From Rhizobiales bacterium YIM 77505 (lineage in GTDB: Bacteria > Pseudomonadota > Alphaproteobacteria > Rhizobiales > Beijerinckiaceae): a stretch of 64,000 nucleotides of DNA. Each line of letters opens with the position of its first letter. Within the stretch, counting starts at the first letter, position 1. The stretch lies in assembly GCA_000745135.1 (NCBI GenBank), contig JQNH01000001.1:1860001-1924000 (forward strand). Direction: 5' to 3'. The position numbers and the translations under genes are program-made. Positions 1 through 17,995 of the stretch are shown piece after piece. Under the pieces are notes generated by a model. That model saw only the letters and a list, made by a program, of their open reading frames with translations, was not told the DNA's origin and did no database searches.

Positions 1-131
1 TGGACCTCGCCGATCTTGTGCGACTTGCCGGTGTAATAGAGGATCCGCTCGGTCGTGGTCGTCTTGCCGGCATCGATGTGGGCCATGATGCCGAAGTTGC
101 GGTAGTCCTCGATCGCGTGCGTGCGAGGCAT
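1..131 (-). CDS. fusA: Elongation factor G, N-terminal fragment
   Basis: Only the first 43 codons are present; the gene runs off the left edge. The translation starts [20 protein letters not shown] and contains the GTPase P-loop AHIDAGKT at residues 17-24, followed by TTTERIL, which is typical of EF-G. EF-G drives ribosomal translocation and, with RRF, ribosome recycling. The ATG lies 26 bases after the rpsG stop, so this is the third gene of the str operon rpsL-rpsG-fusA. A tuf copy often follows fusA, but that lies outside the window. Confidence 0.95.
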
Positions 132-157
132 CGTGGTGCTCCTGAACGGCCCTGCCG

Positions 158-1016
<859 letters not shown>

Positions 1017-1308
1017 CCGTGCCCTCGTTTCAGGCCGCCTTTCGACGGCCGGTTGCTTCAGTTTCGTCGCTGCGCCGCAACGTCTTGCCTGGCGACCGCG
1101 CGCCGTCGGCAAAACGAATCCGCGCCATCGGCGCTTGCGGCCTTTGGCGCGTTGCCCTCGCAGAGGACCACGGCGGATGACCCGTCGCGGTCGTGCCCAA
1201 AGCTGACGCTCTGTCAGTCGGTGTTGAGCTCGGCAGCGTTTAGGCGGGGTTGACCGACGCGCGTCGCATCAGTCGGCACTCACCTACGGCCAGCCGGAAA
1301 GTTCGCGC

Positions 1309-1337
1309 GGTATAAGCCCCGCGCGCCGCGCCGTCAA
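1309..1337 (-). promoter_or_regulatory. Sigma-70-type promoter of the rpsL-rpsG-fusA operon
   Basis: Read on the minus strand: TTGACG (1337-1332), a 17-base spacer, then TATACC (1314-1309). Spacing is optimal and the match to TTGACA/TATAAT is 5/6 and 4/6. Transcription would start near 1302, leaving a leader of about 285 bases before rpsL. It lies between the rpoC terminator and rpsL, so the str genes probably have their own promoter and do not depend on read-through from rpoC. Confidence 0.65.
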
Positions 1338-1479
1338 CCAGAAAATCGGCTGAAAGGCGGGTGAATTCATGAAGCTAGCAGCAGGACAAGAAAACGGCTG
1401 CGCTTCACCCGTCCGAGAAATTTTATTACGCGACACGCACGCTTGAGGCACCCACGGTGCCCACTCCGCTTCTGCGCAT

Positions 1480-1509
1480 GAGAAAGGCCGCCGGAAGGCG
1501 GCCTTTCTC
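1480..1509 (-). terminator. Rho-independent terminator after rpoC
   Basis: A perfect 13-base-pair stem: GAGAAAGGCCGCC at 1480-1492 pairs with GGCGGCCTTTCTC at 1497-1509 around a 4-base loop. It starts 26 bases after the rpoC stop, and the T-rich arm follows the GC core in the minus direction. It most likely ends the rplK-to-rpoC transcription block before the str operon promoter. Confidence 0.75.
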
Positions 1510-1534
1510 GTTCTCAATCGGGCCGGCAGAGGGC

Positions 1535-5704
<4,170 letters not shown>

Positions 5705-5849
5705 CGTCATCTCCTTATTCTCGGGGCCGCGATCACAGACTTCGTCCGATCACCTCAAGCCACGAGGGCGCCTCACGCGCCAAAATCGTTTCGAGATCTG
5801 CGGGCCTTGAGCGTTCGCCTAGGCCCGCCGACGACACGCGCAAGGCGTG

Positions 5850-9965
<4,116 letters not shown>

Positions 9966-10140
9966 ATCGACCTCGCTCCTCATTCACCGGCCGACGGACC
10001 CGCGCGACGGCGCAAGAAACGTCCGCTCGACCACGACGGACCCATGTCCGCCCTGAAAAACTCGTGTCGGGCCCGGCCCGCGCCCGAGGCGCTCCTGAGC
10101 CCGCATCGCCACCCCGCCTCCGACCCGCGGGACGGAACGA

Positions 10141-10167
10141 CGGTCCCGGGCGAGTTGCCCGAGACCG
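10141..10167 (-). promoter_or_regulatory. Hairpin in the rplL-rpoB spacer
   Basis: On the minus strand CGGTCTCGGGC pairs with GCCCGGGACCG around AACTC; a single T opposite G is the only non-Watson-Crick position. No U-run follows, so it is not a classical terminator. In E. coli the rplL-rpoB spacer holds an attenuator and an RNase III site that set the ratio of L7/L12 to RNA polymerase. A similar role is possible here by position only. The rest of the spacer (9966-10332) has no gene that I can support. Confidence 0.4.
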
Positions 10168-10278
10168 CCGATGCTCGTTTAAGTCGTCATTGCCGGACCA
10201 GCCATCTCGTCCGTTCGCACGTCATGGCAGGCTCGAACCCGACCATCGCGATCCGAAAGAGACGCTTCGGCCCGAAAT

Positions 10279-10310
10279 CCCCGGATCGTCGCAGGGCTCC
10301 GTCCGGGGAC
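10279..10310 (-). promoter_or_regulatory. Hairpin downstream of rplL
   Basis: CCCCGGA at 10279-10285 pairs with TCCGGGG near 10303-10309 around an 18-base loop, starting about 22 bases after the rplL stop. There is no T-run after it in the minus direction, so complete termination is unlikely. It could protect the 3' end of the rplJL message or cause partial termination before rpoB. The function is inferred from position only. Confidence 0.35.
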
Positions 10311-10332
10311 AAAACTGAAGCGACCGCTCCAG

Positions 10333-10716
10333 TTACTTCAATTCCACCTTGGCGCCGACCTTCTCCAGGGTGGCCTTGATCTTCTCGGCCTCGTCCTTGG
10401 CGACACCTTCCTTGACCGGCTTCGGCGCGCCCTCGACGAGATCCTTGGCCTCCTTCAGGCCGAGGCCTGTGATGGCGCGGACTTCCTTGATGACCTCGAT
10501 CTTCTTGTCGCCAGCAGCCGCAAGCACGACCGTGAACTCGGTCTTCTCCTCGGCGGCGGGAGCAGCGGCGCCACCAGCAGCGCCCGGGGCGGCAGCCACG
10601 GCGACCGCAGCCGCGGCCGAGACGCCCCACTTCTCCTCAAGCATCTTGGCGAGTTCGGCCGCCTCGAGGACGGTCAGGGACGAGAGATCGTCAACAATCT
10701 TGGCAAGATCAGCCAT
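10333..10716 (-). CDS. rplL: 50S ribosomal protein L7/L12
   Basis: 127 residues. The N-terminal dimerisation domain (about 1-32, [20 protein letters not shown]) is followed by a flexible Ala/Gly-rich hinge (about 33-56) and a C-terminal factor-binding domain with the [20 protein letters not shown] segment. L7/L12 dimers form the ribosomal stalk that recruits EF-G and EF-Tu. It starts 51 bases after the rplJ stop. The very Ala-rich hinge matches the alphaproteobacterial form. Confidence 0.97.
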   Translation of the reverse strand: MADLAKIVDDLSSLTVLEAAELAKMLEEKWGVSAAAAVAVAAAPGAAGGAAAPAAEEKTEFTVVLAAAGDKKIEVIKEVRAITGLGLKEAKDLVEGAPKPVKEGVAKDEAEKIKATLEKVGAKVELK

Positions 10717-10767
10717 CGTGTCAGTTCCTTGATCGGTTCGAAGAATGGAAGGGTTGGTGTTACGGCC

Positions 10768-11286
10768 TCACGCCGCTTCGCCTGTCTTGGCATAGGCCCC
10801 GAACACGCGGGCGAGCTTCGCCGCCGGCGCATTGACGACCTGGGCAACCTTGGTGGCCGGCGCCTGGATGAGGCCGACCAGCTTGGCGCGCAGTTCGTCG
10901 AGGGACGGAAGGCTGGCAAGGGCCTTCACTCCGTCCGCGTTGAGGGCCGTGGCGCCCATCGCTCCGCCAAGAATCACGAGTTTTTCGTTGCCCTTGGCGA
11001 ATTCGACGGCGACCTTCGGCGCCGCGACCGGATCGCTCGAGTAAGCGATCAGCGTCGGACCCTTGAGCAGGCCCGCAATCGACGCGACGTCCGTGCCTTC
11101 GAGAGCGATCTTGGCGAGGCGGTTCTTCGCGACCTTCACCGTCGCGCCGGCCTGCTTCATCTGCGTGCGCAGCTTCTGCATGTCGGCGACGGTGAGGCCA
11201 GCATAGTGGGCCACGACGACGACGGACGTGGTCGAAAACACGCCGTTGAGCGTCGAGACGAGCTCGCGTTTTGCTGCTCTGTCCAC
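10768..11286 (-). CDS. rplJ: 50S ribosomal protein L10, GTG start
   Basis: The frame is open upstream to an ATG at 11355, but the extra 23 residues (Gly/Thr/Pro-rich) do not belong to L10. The GTG at 11286 gives 172 residues starting [17 protein letters not shown], the normal length for this order, with GGAGAG six bases upstream. L10 anchors the L7/L12 dimers to 23S rRNA and represses its own operon in many bacteria. It is followed by rplL and preceded by a 544-base gap that contains a promoter and a structured leader. Confidence 0.95.
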   Translation of the reverse strand: MDRAAKRELVSTLNGVFSTTSVVVVAHYAGLTVADMQKLRTQMKQAGATVKVAKNRLAKIALEGTDVASIAGLLKGPTLIAYSSDPVAAPKVAVEFAKGNEKLVILGGAMGATALNADGVKALASLPSLDELRAKLVGLIQAPATKVAQVVNAPAAKLARVFGAYAKTGEAA

Positions 11287-11707
11287 TGGGCTCTCTCCGG
11301 TTGGCGGAACGGGCGTTCCGCCGGTTGCACCTGTCGCCCAAGACCCGGCTCGCACGCGGCTTGCCTCAGGTCGCCTGGGCGACGCTCTCGCAAGCCCTGT
11401 CCCCCGAATCGCTGCAACGGGCCGCGAAGCGGGCGAGATGGTTCGAACCGATCACCCGTCCAGCGGCGGAAAGCCGCTGGAGCGGAAACGGTCTTCCCCG
11501 TCTATGCAGGCCCCTACGGATTAAGCCGGGAGATGCCGGCGCCTGCAGTCTCGGACAGGACATGGCCGACGAGGCCCGAGGGCTATCCTTGTGAGGATAT
11601 CCCTCAAGCCTGCCGGCCCGTCGCCGCCCGGTTGCCCGGGCGGCATCTCAATGTGGAAGCTCGGCCGAACAGCCGACCTCCGTCAGGTTTGGGAAACTGG
11701 AACGGGC
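11287..11707 (-). promoter_or_regulatory. Structured leader of the rplJ-rplL operon
   Basis: About 415 bases lie between the predicted transcription start (near 11701) and the GTG of rplJ, with no credible gene. Several perfect stems are visible: CCGCCCGG/CCGGGCGG at 11624-11643, TCCAGCGGC/GCCGCTGGA at 11459-11481, and GGCGGAAC/GTTCCGCC just before the ribosome binding site. L10-L7/L12 binding to such a leader controls this operon in other bacteria. I did not identify the kink-turn of the known L10 leader, so the regulatory role is an inference. Confidence 0.45.
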
Positions 11708-11736
11708 CACATAGCCTCTCGCGCTCGCTTTGCCAA
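11708..11736 (-). promoter_or_regulatory. Sigma-70-type promoter upstream of rplJ
   Basis: Minus strand: TTGGCA (11736-11731), a 17-base spacer, then TATGTG (11713-11708). It lies about 95 bases beyond the rplA stop codon and heads the long rplJ leader, so rplJ-rplL-rpoB-rpoC can be transcribed separately from rplK-rplA, as in E. coli. Confidence 0.5.
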
Positions 11737-11830
11737 GGCCTGGACGCGAGAAAATCGGTCGCAGCCTTGGCCCTCCCGCCCGAGCCGTCCGGAAAGGACT
11801 CCTCGAGCCTGAGCCAGGCTGCGTCGCGAT

Positions 11831-12529
11831 TTAGGCATTGAGCACGCTCGCCGGATCCACCTTCACTCCTGGGCCCATCGTCGAGGAAATGGCGATGCGC
11901 TGGATATAGGTTCCTTTGGCCCCCGTCGGCTTGGCCTTGGCGACCGCATCGGCGAAGGCGCGGATGTTCTCGATGAGCTTGTTCTCGTCGAAGGACGCCT
12001 TGCCGATGCCGGCGTGCACGATGCCCGCCTTCTCCACGCGGAACTCGACGGCGCCGCCCTTGGCGGCCTTGACCGCGCCCGCCACGTCCATGGTGACCGT
12101 CCCGACCTTCGGGTTCGGCATCAGACCGCGCGGGCCCAGCACCTTCCCCAAGCGGCCTACGAGCGGCATCATGTCGGGAGTGGCGATGCAGCGGTCGAAG
12201 TCGATGGTGCCGCTTTGCACCGTCTCGACGAGATCCTCCGCCCCCACCACATCGGCCCCCGCCGCCCGCGCCTCCTCCGCTTTCGGCCCGCGCGCAAACA
12301 CCGCCACACGGACGGTGCGGCCGGAACCGTTCGGCAGGTTGCAGACGCCCCGCACCATCTGGTCGGCGTGGCGCGGATCGACCCCGAGGTTCATCGCGAC
12401 CTCGATCGTCTCGTCGAACTTTGCCTTCGCGCGCTCCTTGACGAGCTTGACCGCTTCGGGGAGCGGGTAGGCCTTCGTCCGGTCGATGCCCTCGCGGGCG
12501 GCGCGGATGCGCTTTCCTGCTTCAGCCAT
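11831..12529 (-). CDS. rplA: 50S ribosomal protein L1
   Basis: 232 residues from the ATG at 12529, starting [23 protein letters not shown] lies five bases upstream; an ATG ten codons earlier lies inside rplK and is less likely. L1 forms the mobile L1 stalk at the ribosomal E site. The conserved [20 protein letters not shown] segment is present at about residues 120-140. It starts 13 bases after the rplK stop. In E. coli L1 represses rplK-rplA translation. Confidence 0.97.
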   Translation of the reverse strand: MAEAGKRIRAAREGIDRTKAYPLPEAVKLVKERAKAKFDETIEVAMNLGVDPRHADQMVRGVCNLPNGSGRTVRVAVFARGPKAEEARAAGADVVGAEDLVETVQSGTIDFDRCIATPDMMPLVGRLGKVLGPRGLMPNPKVGTVTMDVAGAVKAAKGGAVEFRVEKAGIVHAGIGKASFDENKLIENIRAFADAVAKAKPTGAKGTYIQRIAISSTMGPGVKVDPASVLNA

Positions 12530-12542
12530 TTGACCCTCCCCC

Positions 12543-12971
12543 TTAGCCCGTGACCTCAAGGCCCATGGAACGAGCCGAGCCCTCGATCATCTTCATCGCG
12601 GCCTCGACCGTGTCGCAGTTGAGGTCGGCCATCTTCTTCTCGGCGATCTCGCGGATCTGGTCGCGGGTCACCTGGCCGACACGGCCACGGCCCGGGGTCT
12701 GCGAGCCCTTGTCGATCTTCGCCGCCTTCTTGAGGAAATAGGACACCGGCGGCTGCTTCATCTCGAAGGTGAAGGACCGATCCTGGTAGGCGGTGATGAT
12801 CACCGGGATCGGCATCCCCTTCTCCATCTGCGCGGTCCTTGCGTTGAAGGCCTTGCAGAACTCCATAATGTTGAGGCCGCGCTGGCCGAGCGCGGGACCG
12901 ATCGGCGGCGACGGGTTGGCTGCGCCGGCCGGAACCTGAAGCTTCACGTAGCCCGTGATCTTCTTCGCCAT
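12543..12971 (-). CDS. rplK: 50S ribosomal protein L11
   Basis: 142 residues, the standard length. It starts [16 protein letters not shown] with the conserved [19 protein letters not shown] segment at about residues 23-41, and ends in the RNA-binding domain ([19 protein letters not shown]). L11 shapes the GTPase-associated centre and is needed for RelA activation and thiostrepton binding. GGAG lies seven bases before the ATG. The 184-base gap to nusG shows no clear promoter. Confidence 0.97.
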   Translation of the reverse strand: MAKKITGYVKLQVPAGAANPSPPIGPALGQRGLNIMEFCKAFNARTAQMEKGMPIPVIITAYQDRSFTFEMKQPPVSYFLKKAAKIDKGSQTPGRGRVGQVTRDQIREIAEKKMADLNCDTVEAAMKMIEGSARSMGLEVTG

Positions 12972-13155
12972 GGGACTGCTCCCAGAGATTCGTCATCCGG
13001 CTGCCGACCGGATGGCGAGGGTTGCAGGTCGCGGTGCGGCCCGTTCAAGGCCCGGCTGGCGACCGGGCAGGCCTCCCGCGGATGAGGGCAGTGGACGACA
13101 GGCAGTGGCGGCCGGGTGAACCCGTCTGCGTCTGCCGAACGCCAACTGCCGACGG

Positions 13156-13689
13156 TCAGACCTTCTCGACCTGACCGTATTCGAGTTCGACCGGCGTCGC
13201 GCGGCCGAAGATCGAGACCGCCACCTTCACGCGGGCGCGGCTCTCGTCCACCTCTTCGACGACCCCATTGAAGGACGCGAACGGACCTTCCGCGACCCGC
13301 ACCTGCTCGCCGATTTCGAAGTGCAGGGCCGGCTTTGGCCGATCGACGCCCTCGGCCACCTGTCCCTTGATGCGCTCAGCCTCAGCATCCGGGATTGGCA
13401 CGGGCTTGGCCTTGTCAGCGCCCAGAAAGCCGGTGACCTTGGGCGTATTCTTGATGAGGCTATAGACCTCGTCGGTGAGATCGCATTTGACGAGGACGTA
13501 GCCGGGGAAGAACTTGTGGTCGGTCTCGACCTTGCGGCCCCGGCGAACCTCGACCCGTTTCTCCTTGGGCACGAGGATCTCCTCGAACTTGTCGGCAAGG
13601 CCCCGCTGCTCGGCAAGCATGCGAAGATCCTTGGCGACCTTGTCTTCGAAGTTCGAATAGGCGTGGACGATGTACCAGCGCTTCGCCAT
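13156..13689 (-). CDS. nusG: Transcription termination/antitermination factor NusG
   Basis: 177 residues. The N-terminal NGN domain (about 1-115) has the WYIVHAYSNFE start and the FFPGYVLVKCDL segment. The C-terminal KOW domain (about 125-177) has GEQVRVAEGPFASFNGVVEEVD. NusG binds RNA polymerase, suppresses pausing and links to Rho or ribosomal S10. It starts 13 bases after the secE stop, the conserved secE-nusG pairing. Confidence 0.97.
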   Translation of the reverse strand: MAKRWYIVHAYSNFEDKVAKDLRMLAEQRGLADKFEEILVPKEKRVEVRRGRKVETDHKFFPGYVLVKCDLTDEVYSLIKNTPKVTGFLGADKAKPVPIPDAEAERIKGQVAEGVDRPKPALHFEIGEQVRVAEGPFASFNGVVEEVDESRARVKVAVSIFGRATPVELEYGQVEKV

Positions 13690-13702
13690 TTCCGTGGAAC
13701 CC

Positions 13703-13900
13703 CTACGCGCCGATGCCGAGGATCAGCCGCACGGCGAATTGCACGACCTGATCGGTCAGAAGAAAGAACAGGCTCGCCAGGATCACCATCACGAACACCA
13801 TGGCCGTGGTGACCATGGTTTCCTTGCGGGTCGGCCAGGTGACCTTCGCGGCCTCCGCGCGCACCTGCTGGATGAACTCGAATGGGCTCGTCTTCGCCAT
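13703..13900 (-). CDS. secE: Preprotein translocase subunit SecE
   Basis: 65 residues, the short single-span form of SecE. A cytoplasmic amphipathic segment with VRAEAAKVTWPTRKET (about residues 13-28) carries the conserved SecE motif and is followed by one membrane helix (about 30-58). SecE clamps SecY in the Sec translocon. First gene of secE-nusG, with a predicted promoter about 125 bases upstream. Confidence 0.95.
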   Translation of the reverse strand: MAKTSPFEFIQQVRAEAAKVTWPTRKETMVTTAMVFVMVILASLFFLLTDQVVQFAVRLILGIGA

Positions 13901-14030
13901 AGCTTCCTCGCCCCGGGCCCCGGCCGCGGTGCAGTTCCGTTCCGGTTGGGGCTCATCGCCGAAATTGACTGCGGCGCGAAGCCGTCAGCCTCGCGCCACG
14001 CAATCCAACCGATGAGCTGGGATGAGAGCG

Positions 14031-14059
14031 CCTATAACCCAACTTCCGGAGCTTGTCGA
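14031..14059 (-). promoter_or_regulatory. Sigma-70-type promoter of secE-nusG
   Basis: Minus strand: TCGACA (14059-14054), a 17-base spacer, then TATAGG (14036-14031). It lies between tRNA-Trp and secE, giving a leader of about 125 bases. secE-nusG can therefore be transcribed independently of tuf and tRNA-Trp. Confidence 0.5.
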
Positions 14060-14136
14060 CCGTCCCGGCGTTCAGAGGCCCGCCTGCTGCCAGTCGGGCG
14101 GGTCGCCTGCGCCCCCGGTCCTTGCTGATGTTCCGC

Positions 14137-14213
14137 TGGCAGGAGTGGAGGGACTCGAACCCCCAACCCCCGGTTTTGGAGACCGGTGCTCTGACCAGTT
14201 GAGCTACACTCCT
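14137..14213 (-). tRNA. tRNA-Trp (CCA)
   Basis: The minus strand folds as a cloverleaf. Acceptor AGGAGTG pairs with CACTCCT, the anticodon stem encloses CTCCAAA with anticodon CCA, and the T-arm has GGTTCGAGTCC. Discriminator G and a genome-encoded 3' CCA follow. It lies 77 bases after the tuf stop codon and before secE, its conserved place in many alphaproteobacteria, and is probably cotranscribed with tuf. Confidence 0.97.
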
Positions 14214-14290
14214 TCAGCGGACAGCCGGCGCGACCATCGCCGAACCGGCGCGGCAGCGCAAGAGCGCCGCCGCTTCTTTAATATATAGGC

Positions 14291-15481
<1,191 letters not shown>

Positions 15482-15522
15482 CGCCCTGTCCTTGACGCCC
15501 TGTGAGCAGGAATTTCGGCGCC

Positions 15523-15551
15523 CGATTAGAGCCGATCGCCCCTTTCTGCAA
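15523..15551 (-). promoter_or_regulatory. Sigma-70-type promoter of tuf
   Basis: Minus strand: TTGCAG (15551-15546), a 17-base spacer, then TAATCG (15528-15523), giving a leader of about 35 bases before the tuf ATG. It points away from the EcfG-type promoter of the histidine kinase gene, whose -35 element lies only 34 bases away. Confidence 0.55.
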
Positions 15552-15584
15552 GAGCCGAGCGACCGGAGGACCGCTATGAACAGC

Positions 15585-15609
15585 GGAACCTGTCAGCTAT
15601 GGCCACGTT
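15585..15609 (+). promoter_or_regulatory. EcfG-type general stress promoter of the histidine kinase gene
   Basis: GGAAC at 15585-15589, exactly 16 bases, then CGTT at 15606-15609. This is a perfect match to the alphaproteobacterial EcfG consensus GGAAC-N16/17-CGTT. Transcription would start around 15616, which places the TTG candidate start at 15617 too close and favours the GTG at 15656. It suggests that the kinase is induced by the general stress response. Confidence 0.75.
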
Positions 15610-15655
15610 CTAAGATTTGCGCCGGAGTGCGGAGTTCGTTTGCGGCGGGGGCAAA

Positions 15656-17629
15656 GTGCCAGACGAAGGCTTGCAACATATTGAGGACGAACAGCGGTTT
15701 CGCCTCCTGGTTGAGTCGGTCGCGGATTACGCCATCTACATGCTCGATCGGAGCGGCATCGTGCAGACCTGGAATGCCGGGGCCGAACGCTTCAAGGGCT
15801 ATACGCGCGACGAGATCGTCGGCCAGCACTTCTCCCGCTTCTACACCGAGGAAGACCGCGCCATCGGGCTGCCGGCAACGGCGTTGGAGACCGCCGCCCG
15901 GGAGGGACGCTTCGAGCGGGAAGGCTGGCGGGTCCGGAAAGATGGCAGCCGCATATGGGCGCATGTCGTCATCGACCCGATCCGGGACGCCAAGGGCAAC
16001 CTGATCGGCTTCGCCAAGATCACCCGCGACATCACCGAGCGCAAGAAGGCGCAGGAAGAGCTCCGCCGCAGCGAAGAGCGCTTCCGCCTGCTCGTTCAGA
16101 ACATCAAGGACTACGCCATCTACATGCTCGATCCGCAGGGCCATGTGACGAACTGGAATTCCGGCGCGCAGCGGATCAAAGGCTATACGGAGCAGGAGAT
16201 CGTCGGCCAGCACTTCTCCCGTTTCTACACCGAAGAAGACCGTGCGACTGGGCTGCCGGCCAGGGCGCTCCAGACCGCGGTCCGTGAGGGCCGGTTCGTC
16301 CATGAGGGCTGGCGGGTGCGCAAGGACGGTACCCGGTTCTGGGCCGATGTGGTCATCGATCCCATCTACGACGACCAAGGCAATCTGATCGGCTTCGCGA
16401 AGATCACGCGCGATGCAACGGAGCGGCGCCAGGCGCAACTTGCCCTCGAGGAGACCCGCGCCCGGCTCGTCCAGTCACAGAAGATGGAAACCATCGGTCA
16501 GCTGACCGGCGGCATCGCCCATGATTTCAACAATCTCCTTGCCGTGGTGCTCGGCAATCTGGACCTCGCCCGCAAGCGCCTGCCGAACGACCCGAAATTG
16601 CGGCAGCTCATCGAAAATTCGCTGGAGGCCGCCAGGCGCGGGGCGTCGCTGACCCAGCGCATGCTGGCCTTCGCACGCCGCCAGGAACTGAAAACCCAGC
16701 CCGTGGACGTGCGCGAGCTCGTTCACAATATGACAGAGCTCCTCGAGCGTACTTTGGGGTCCGACATCAACGTCACGACCCAATTCCCGATACGGCTCAG
16801 GCCGGCCATCGTCGACGCCAACCAGCTCGAGCTCGCGATCCTGAATCTTGCGGTGAACGCGCGCGATGCGATGCCCAACGGGGGCTCCATCACCATCGCC
16901 GCCCATGAAAGGCGAGCCGGTGTTCAAGACCCGATCGGCCTAGCCCCTGGCGACTACGTCTGCCTGTCGATCACGGACACCGGCACGGGCATGGACGAGG
17001 ATACTCTCGCACGGGCTATCGAACCCTTTTTCACCACCAAGGGGGTCGGCAAGGGCACGGGCCTTGGCCTCTCCATGATCCATGGCTTTGCCGAGCAGTC
17101 CGCCGGAAAGCTGGTGCTGAAGAGTGTCAAAGGCGAAGGCACTACGGCCGAGCTGTGGCTGCCCGTCGCCGCTCAGAATTGCTTGTCCGAACCGCAGCCG
17201 GTACAGGACGCCGCGCCTCTGAAACGGCCATCGCGCCGACTGACGGTGCTCGTCGTCGACGATGACCCCCTCGTCTTGATGAACACCGCCGCCATGGTCG
17301 ACGACCTTGGCCACGAAGTCATCGAGGCGACCTCTGCCGAACAGGCGCTCAGGATCTTGCGGCGGGAGCATTCCGTCGATCTCGTGATTACGGATCACCT
17401 CATGCCGGGAATGGCCGGCACGCAGCTCATTGCCGCCATCCGCCAGGAGCGGCCTGATCTGCCGGTCATCCTGACCACGGGCTATGCCGAACTCAAACCG
17501 TCCGAGAGCCCTGAAACCCCGAGGCTCAACAAGCCATTCGTGCAGAAGCAGCTTGCGGCGATGATCGTGTCGGTCACCGAGCCTCCTGCGCAGGTGCTCG
17601 CCTTCCGCTCGAAGTCGTCCGTCGATTGA
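15656..17629 (+). CDS. PAS-PAS hybrid sensor histidine kinase with receiver domain
   Basis: 657 residues from the GTG at 15656; a TTG at 15617 would add 13 residues, but the EcfG promoter position argues against it. Order: PAS 1 (about 10-135), PAS 2 (about 140-258), HisKA with phospho-acceptor H289 in GIAHDFNNLL, HATPase (N box NLAVNARDAMPNGG; G boxes DTGTGMDEDTL and GKGTGLGLS), then a C-terminal receiver with D580 in VITDHLMPG. The two PAS domains are near copies (VGQHFSRFYTEEDRA in both), implying internal duplication. There is no membrane segment, so the kinase is cytosolic. It is not of the HWE/HisKA2 type typical of PhyR kinases, and no partner regulator is adjacent. Confidence 0.9.
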   Translation: MPDEGLQHIEDEQRFRLLVESVADYAIYMLDRSGIVQTWNAGAERFKGYTRDEIVGQHFSRFYTEEDRAIGLPATALETAAREGRFEREGWRVRKDGSRIWAHVVIDPIRDAKGNLIGFAKITRDITERKKAQEELRRSEERFRLLVQNIKDYAIYMLDPQGHVTNWNSGAQRIKGYTEQEIVGQHFSRFYTEEDRATGLPARALQTAVREGRFVHEGWRVRKDGTRFWADVVIDPIYDDQGNLIGFAKITRDATERRQAQLALEETRARLVQSQKMETIGQLTGGIAHDFNNLLAVVLGNLDLARKRLPNDPKLRQLIENSLEAARRGASLTQRMLAFARRQELKTQPVDVRELVHNMTELLERTLGSDINVTTQFPIRLRPAIVDANQLELAILNLAVNARDAMPNGGSITIAAHERRAGVQDPIGLAPGDYVCLSITDTGTGMDEDTLARAIEPFFTTKGVGKGTGLGLSMIHGFAEQSAGKLVLKSVKGEGTTAELWLPVAAQNCLSEPQPVQDAAPLKRPSRRLTVLVVDDDPLVLMNTAAMVDDLGHEVIEATSAEQALRILRREHSVDLVITDHLMPGMAGTQLIAAIRQERPDLPVILTTGYAELKPSESPETPRLNKPFVQKQLAAMIVSVTEPPAQVLAFRSKSSVD

Positions 17630-17678
17630 GGTTCGCCGACGGCCCACCTCACGACCTGCCGGCGCCCTTCTGAGCCTC

Positions 17679-17752
17679 TGGAGCGGGTGAGGGGAATCGA
17701 ACCCCCGTCTTCAGCTTGGAAGGCTGTTGCTCTACCATTGAGCTACACCCGC
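17679..17752 (-). tRNA. tRNA-Gly (TCC)
   Basis: Minus-strand cloverleaf: acceptor GCGGGTG/CACCCGC, D-arm TAGCTCAATGGTAGAGC, anticodon loop CTTCCAA with anticodon TCC, T-arm GGTTCGATTCC, and an encoded 3' CCA. It follows tRNA-Tyr by one base, so the two are cotranscribed. Confidence 0.97.
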
Positions 17753-17753
17753 C

Positions 17754-17839
17754 TGGTGGGGGAAGTAGGACTCGAACCTACGAAGGCGTAAGCCAGCGGA
17801 TTTACAGTCCGCCCCCTTTGCCGCTCGGGACATTCCCCC
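17754..17839 (-). tRNA. tRNA-Tyr (GTA)
   Basis: A class II tRNA of 86 bases on the minus strand. Acceptor GGGGGAA, anticodon GTA in ACTGTAAATC, a long variable arm, T-arm GGTTCGAGTCC, and encoded CCA. It heads the tRNA-Tyr/tRNA-Gly unit under the promoter at 17904-17932. Confidence 0.97.
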
Positions 17840-17903
17840 AAAGACGCTGCAGGCATCTCGAGCTGCCGAGCCCGCCCGTGCGGACGCGCGCTCGGCGCGC
17901 GTC

Positions 17904-17932
17904 GTTATGCTGGCGGGCGTTTACCATGTCAA
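17904..17932 (-). promoter_or_regulatory. Promoter of the tRNA-Tyr/tRNA-Gly operon
   Basis: Minus strand: a perfect TTGACA (17932-17927), a 17-base spacer, then CATAAC (17909-17904). Transcription would start about 57 bases before the tRNA-Tyr 5' end. Divergent to rlmB. Confidence 0.6.
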
Positions 17933-17995
17933 CCGCCAACGGCGGATCGGGCATGCATGTAGGCGGGTGATGAAAAGTCTTGTAGGGACGTGGCC

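Noticed and set aside
1284-1517. 77-residue minus-strand frame between rpoC and rpsL
   Set aside because: It spans both the rpoC terminator and the str promoter and has no family resemblance.
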